DNA of 64,000 nucleotides, taken from NCBI GenBank assembly GCA_902806595.1, contig CADCXC010000037.1, forward strand, positions 1,922,001-1,986,000. Reading direction: 5' to 3'. This document shows positions 60,601 to 64,000 of the stretch, piece after piece. This DNA comes from Pyrenopolyporus hunteri (lineage: Eukaryota > Ascomycota > Sordariomycetes > Xylariales > Hypoxylaceae). The notes under the pieces are model-generated. The model was not told where the DNA came from, did not search any database, and was given only the letters and a program-made list of their open reading frames with translations. Position 1 is the stretch's first letter. Every line of letters starts with the position of its first letter. The position numbers and the translations under genes were made by a program.

Positions 60601-63600
60601 TATAATTTATATTTTATTTTTTATTTTATAATTAATAAAATATTAATAACGTAGTTTTAATTAAATTTAAATTTTTACTTATTTTATTAATTAAATTAAG
60701 TAAATAAGTATAATGTTATAATTTTATTAAATAAATTTTATTATCGAATTATAATAAATAAATTTAAATAATCGATAATAAATATAATAATATTTTACCG
60801 CTTTTATATATAAATTATATCTATTTTCGAATATGTAATAAATTTTATTTTTATACGCGTTAATAAAAGTAAATTTATATTCAAATTTAAATTTTTTTAA
60901 CGTTTTTTTTTTATTTTTTATAAAATAATATAAGTTTATTTAACGTATTTTATATTATTTTTTATTAAACATTTTTATAATTACGATTTTAATAATTAAC
61001 ATGTCGTATAATATTTATTTTAATTTTTTAAAAAAAGAAAATTAAAGGTTTATTCGTATATATATTAAATAGATTAATTATAATAACATTTATATAATTA
61101 ATATAATTTTATAATTTTTATAACCGTATAAAAAATCGTTTAAATCGTTTATTTTTATATAATTAATTTATTTATTTTTATTTATAATATCGCCGTGTTT
61201 TTATTAATTTTACGTTTTAAACATATATCGGCGAAAAATAATTAACGTATCGATTACATTAAATTATTTTCGATAATAAATCGACGACGTAATTATTAAT
61301 TAAAATTTATATTTATTTATAATATACTATTAATATATTATTAAAAAATATTTTTATTTTATATATTTAAATTTATAATTTTTTATATATTAATAAATAA
61401 CGGTGTAATTAATATGTAAATAAACGCGGTTTATAAAAAACATATATAATTACTTTTATATTTATAAATCGAAATATAAATTTAATAAATAACGCGTATA
61501 TTTATTATTATTATAACGACGAAAATTTATGTTATTTATTTATAAGTTTATATATTTAAAAAAAAAAATTTAAAACGATTATATTAATAATATATAATAA
61601 TATTAACTTTAATATTAATTTTAATTTTTATTTTAAATTTTATATTTATATTAACGAACTTTATAATTTTTCTTACCGGTTAAAAAGTATGTAATTATAA
61701 AAAAAAATATAAAAAATAATATAAATATATAATAATTTTCGAACAAATTAACATTCGAATAAATTTCGAAAATAAATTAATAATTTTATATACGTTAAAA
61801 AAAAAAAAGAAGGAAATAACACGTTTAATATTATTTATAAAAGAAAACGATAACGAAATCGTTAATAAAAAATAAAAAGTTTTATTAAATAAAATAATAA
61901 AATTTATTTAAAATGTAGTTATATAAACTTATATTATATATATATTATATAAAATAAAAGGACGATAATGGAAATATATTTAATTATTTTTAAATGGTTT
62001 AATTATATAATATTTAAAATTTATTTTTTAATTTATATTCGTTATAATAAAAAATAATTAATTAATTTTCTTTTCATTTAAATAAAATTTAAATAAATTA
62101 TAACGTAATTTTATATTAATTACATTCGTAATAATATATCGCGTTTTAATTTTAATCGTGTCGCGTATATAAACGTTTATAAATTAAATAATATAAATTT
62201 TAAAACGTATTATTAATTCGTTTTCGTTAATTAATTTAATAAATTTAATCGACGATTAATTAAATTTTCGTTTTTTATTTTATATATTAAATAAAAGTAA
62301 ACGATTAATATTAAAAACGATATAATAAATCGAATTAATAAATATTTTAAAGTAATTATCGTTAATAAAATTTAATATAATAATAAAAACTTTTATAATA
62401 TTATTTAATAAAAATAATATTTTTTTAATTAATAATAAATTAAATTAATTATATTCGATATTTTTTTATATTTTAAGTAATTTTAATCGTAAACGAACGT
62501 TAAATTATTTCGATAAAATTATTTTTTCGATAATTAATATATTTATAATTTATTTATTTCGTAATGTAATTAATTTTAACCTTTTTTTTTACATCGTTTA
62601 TTTAATTATTTTATTAACGTTTAAAAGCGAAATATTATTATCGATAAAATTTTTAATAAAATTAATTAAATTTTCGATAAAATTAATAATAATATTCGAA
62701 GTTTTAAACGTTATAAAAATAAAATTTTATTTAAAAATATTAACGTTAAAATTATTTTAATTCGATATTAATAATAATTATAAAGATTTTAATTAAACTT
62801 ATATTTATATTATAAATTTTAAATTTTAATAATAACGTAAAATTTCGACGTGTTTTTATGGTTTTTTTTAATAATAAGTTAAATAGTTTTAAAAGTTATT
62901 TTTATTGTGGTTTTATTAACGAAGTTAAATTATAATCGATTTAAAAATTAATAATTATATTAAACGTAAAAATTTAATTTAACGGAAAGTTTTAATTAAA
63001 CGAATAAATATAATTTAATGGAAAGGGGTAATTAAATAAAAACGGAGTTATTTAATTTAAAAAAAGGAGGTTAATTAAATAAGGGGGTATTTTAATTTTT
63101 TTTATCGAAGAATAAATTTACGAACGTTCGAAATAACGTTTTAATTTTTTTTTATAAAATTAAGATTTTGTTTTTATATATAATTATATAAGTTTTATAT
63201 GTTTTACTTTTAATTATATTCCCTATAAAATTTTAAAACATATTATTTTTATTAAATAAATTATTTATCGTTATTTTTTTATAATCGATAATATTTATTA
63301 CTTTTATTTTAAATATTTATATTATTTTAACGTATTAAATAAATTTTATATATTTAATATATTTATAAATTATACGTTTATTAACTTTATATAAATTTAA
63401 AACGTTTCGTTTTAATTAATATTATAACGTAATTTTATTTAAATGTAAAAAAATCGAAACATTAATTGTTTTTAACGTAAATATTTATTAAATAACTTTA
63501 GGTTTTATATCGATTAAATTTATAATTTTTTATTATTTTAATCGATATTAATTTTTTTTTTACTTTATTATTTTTATTAATATATATATAAAAGTTATAA

Positions 63601-64000
63601 ATATATATATATATTTTAAGATAAACCGTATTATAAATTCGATTATAAATCGATTGAATTTTTTATAATTTAATATTTTTTTTTATTACGTTAAATTTTA
63701 AATTTATTTAAGTAAAAACCATTTTAAAGTTATATTCGATAGGTGGTTTATATTTTAATTACTTTTTTTCGATTATATTAATCTTCGATTATAAATTTTA
63801 AAACGGCGTATTTAAAAATAATTTATACGATAATAAAGTATTTCGGCCGTAAAATATGGCGTTTAAATTACTAAGTTATATAACGGGTAAATTATTTTAT
63901 AAAATAAAAAGTACTCCGTTAAAAAATATCGTAACCGTACCATTAAGTTAAATATTAAATAAAGTAATTAAATTTTTACGTAGGGGTTAGTGATTATTTA

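Larger units (their letters stand above)
49030..64000. repeat. 15-kb RIP-type AT-rich block
   Basis: From about 49030 to the window end the sequence is overwhelmingly A and T and is saturated with stop codons in all frames. The longest frame, 67 codons at 53450-53653, is of random composition. CpA and TpG are very rare and TpA is everywhere, which matches C-to-T mutation of both strands by RIP. Remaining C is mostly in CpG: of 13 plus-strand Cs at 49441-49680, 11 are CpG, and all 14 at 60001-60120 are CpG. ApG/GpG survive better than TpG. The block is most likely mutated transposable elements packed as heterochromatin; it may be a centromeric, subtelomeric or dispersed AT-isochore, which this window cannot decide. 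Confidence 0.9.

Overview
This window looks like nuclear DNA of a filamentous ascomycete (Pezizomycotina, most likely a Sordariomycete). Its genes carry short 47-166 nt spliceosomal introns with GTAAGT-like donors and CTAAC branch sites. The encoded families are typical of such fungi, and there are intron-containing nuclear tRNA genes. A long AT-rich block bears the marks of repeat-induced point mutation (RIP). Gene assignments rest on reading the sequence and on family knowledge; no database search was run. Exon joins were built by matching splice signals to reading frames, and all joined coding lengths come out divisible by three.

Layout. 1-1943: the 3' part of an unrecognised gene with one in-frame TAG. 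4193-5212: an intronless glycine-zipper-like protein. 6021-10304: a 1403-aa chromodomain protein. 10797-11367 (-): a relic of a Zn(II)2Cys6 transcription factor. 12314-13457: a short-chain dehydrogenase. 15080-16210: a zinc alcohol dehydrogenase. 17593-18510: a Rab11/Ypt3-type GTPase. 19410-20499: the ribosome-assembly factor BRX1. 22719-23947: an F-box-like protein with a GC-AG intron. 25969-28335: a class II histone deacetylase of the HDA1 type with an Arb2 domain. 29172-31311: an RS/proline-rich protein, also with a GC-AG intron. 32179-34349 (-): a tRNA(Ile)-lysidine synthetase-like PP-loop protein. 34822-35784: a mitochondrial S-adenosylmethionine carrier-like protein. 36020-39512 (-): a WDR48/Bun107-like WD40 protein in seven exons. 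40189-41193: two tRNA-Ile(AAU) genes in inverted orientation, each with a 25-nt intron. 41606-42076 (-) and 43208-45205 (-): two unrecognised Cys-containing proteins, the second repetitive and with an in-frame TAG. 45957-48197 (-): a single-pass membrane protein with a DUF4097-like beta-repeat ectodomain.

From about 49030 to the window end (15 kb) the sequence becomes extremely AT-rich and has no credible gene. The cytosines that survive are very largely in CpG. Three degenerate copies of a roughly 250-bp repeat lie in it; two are about 7.8 kb apart in the same orientation, which suits the LTRs of a RIP-destroyed retrotransposon.

Most genes are housekeeping genes (vesicle traffic, ribosome assembly, mitochondrial tRNA and SAM metabolism, chromatin) and do not form an obvious cluster. 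The closest thing to a theme is heterochromatin: a chromodomain protein and an HDA1-type deacetylase lie in the same window as a RIP-type heterochromatin-like block. That proximity is probably incidental, but the two proteins are candidate partners. Intergenic DNA is dotted with TACCTAGGTA-type palindromic motifs.
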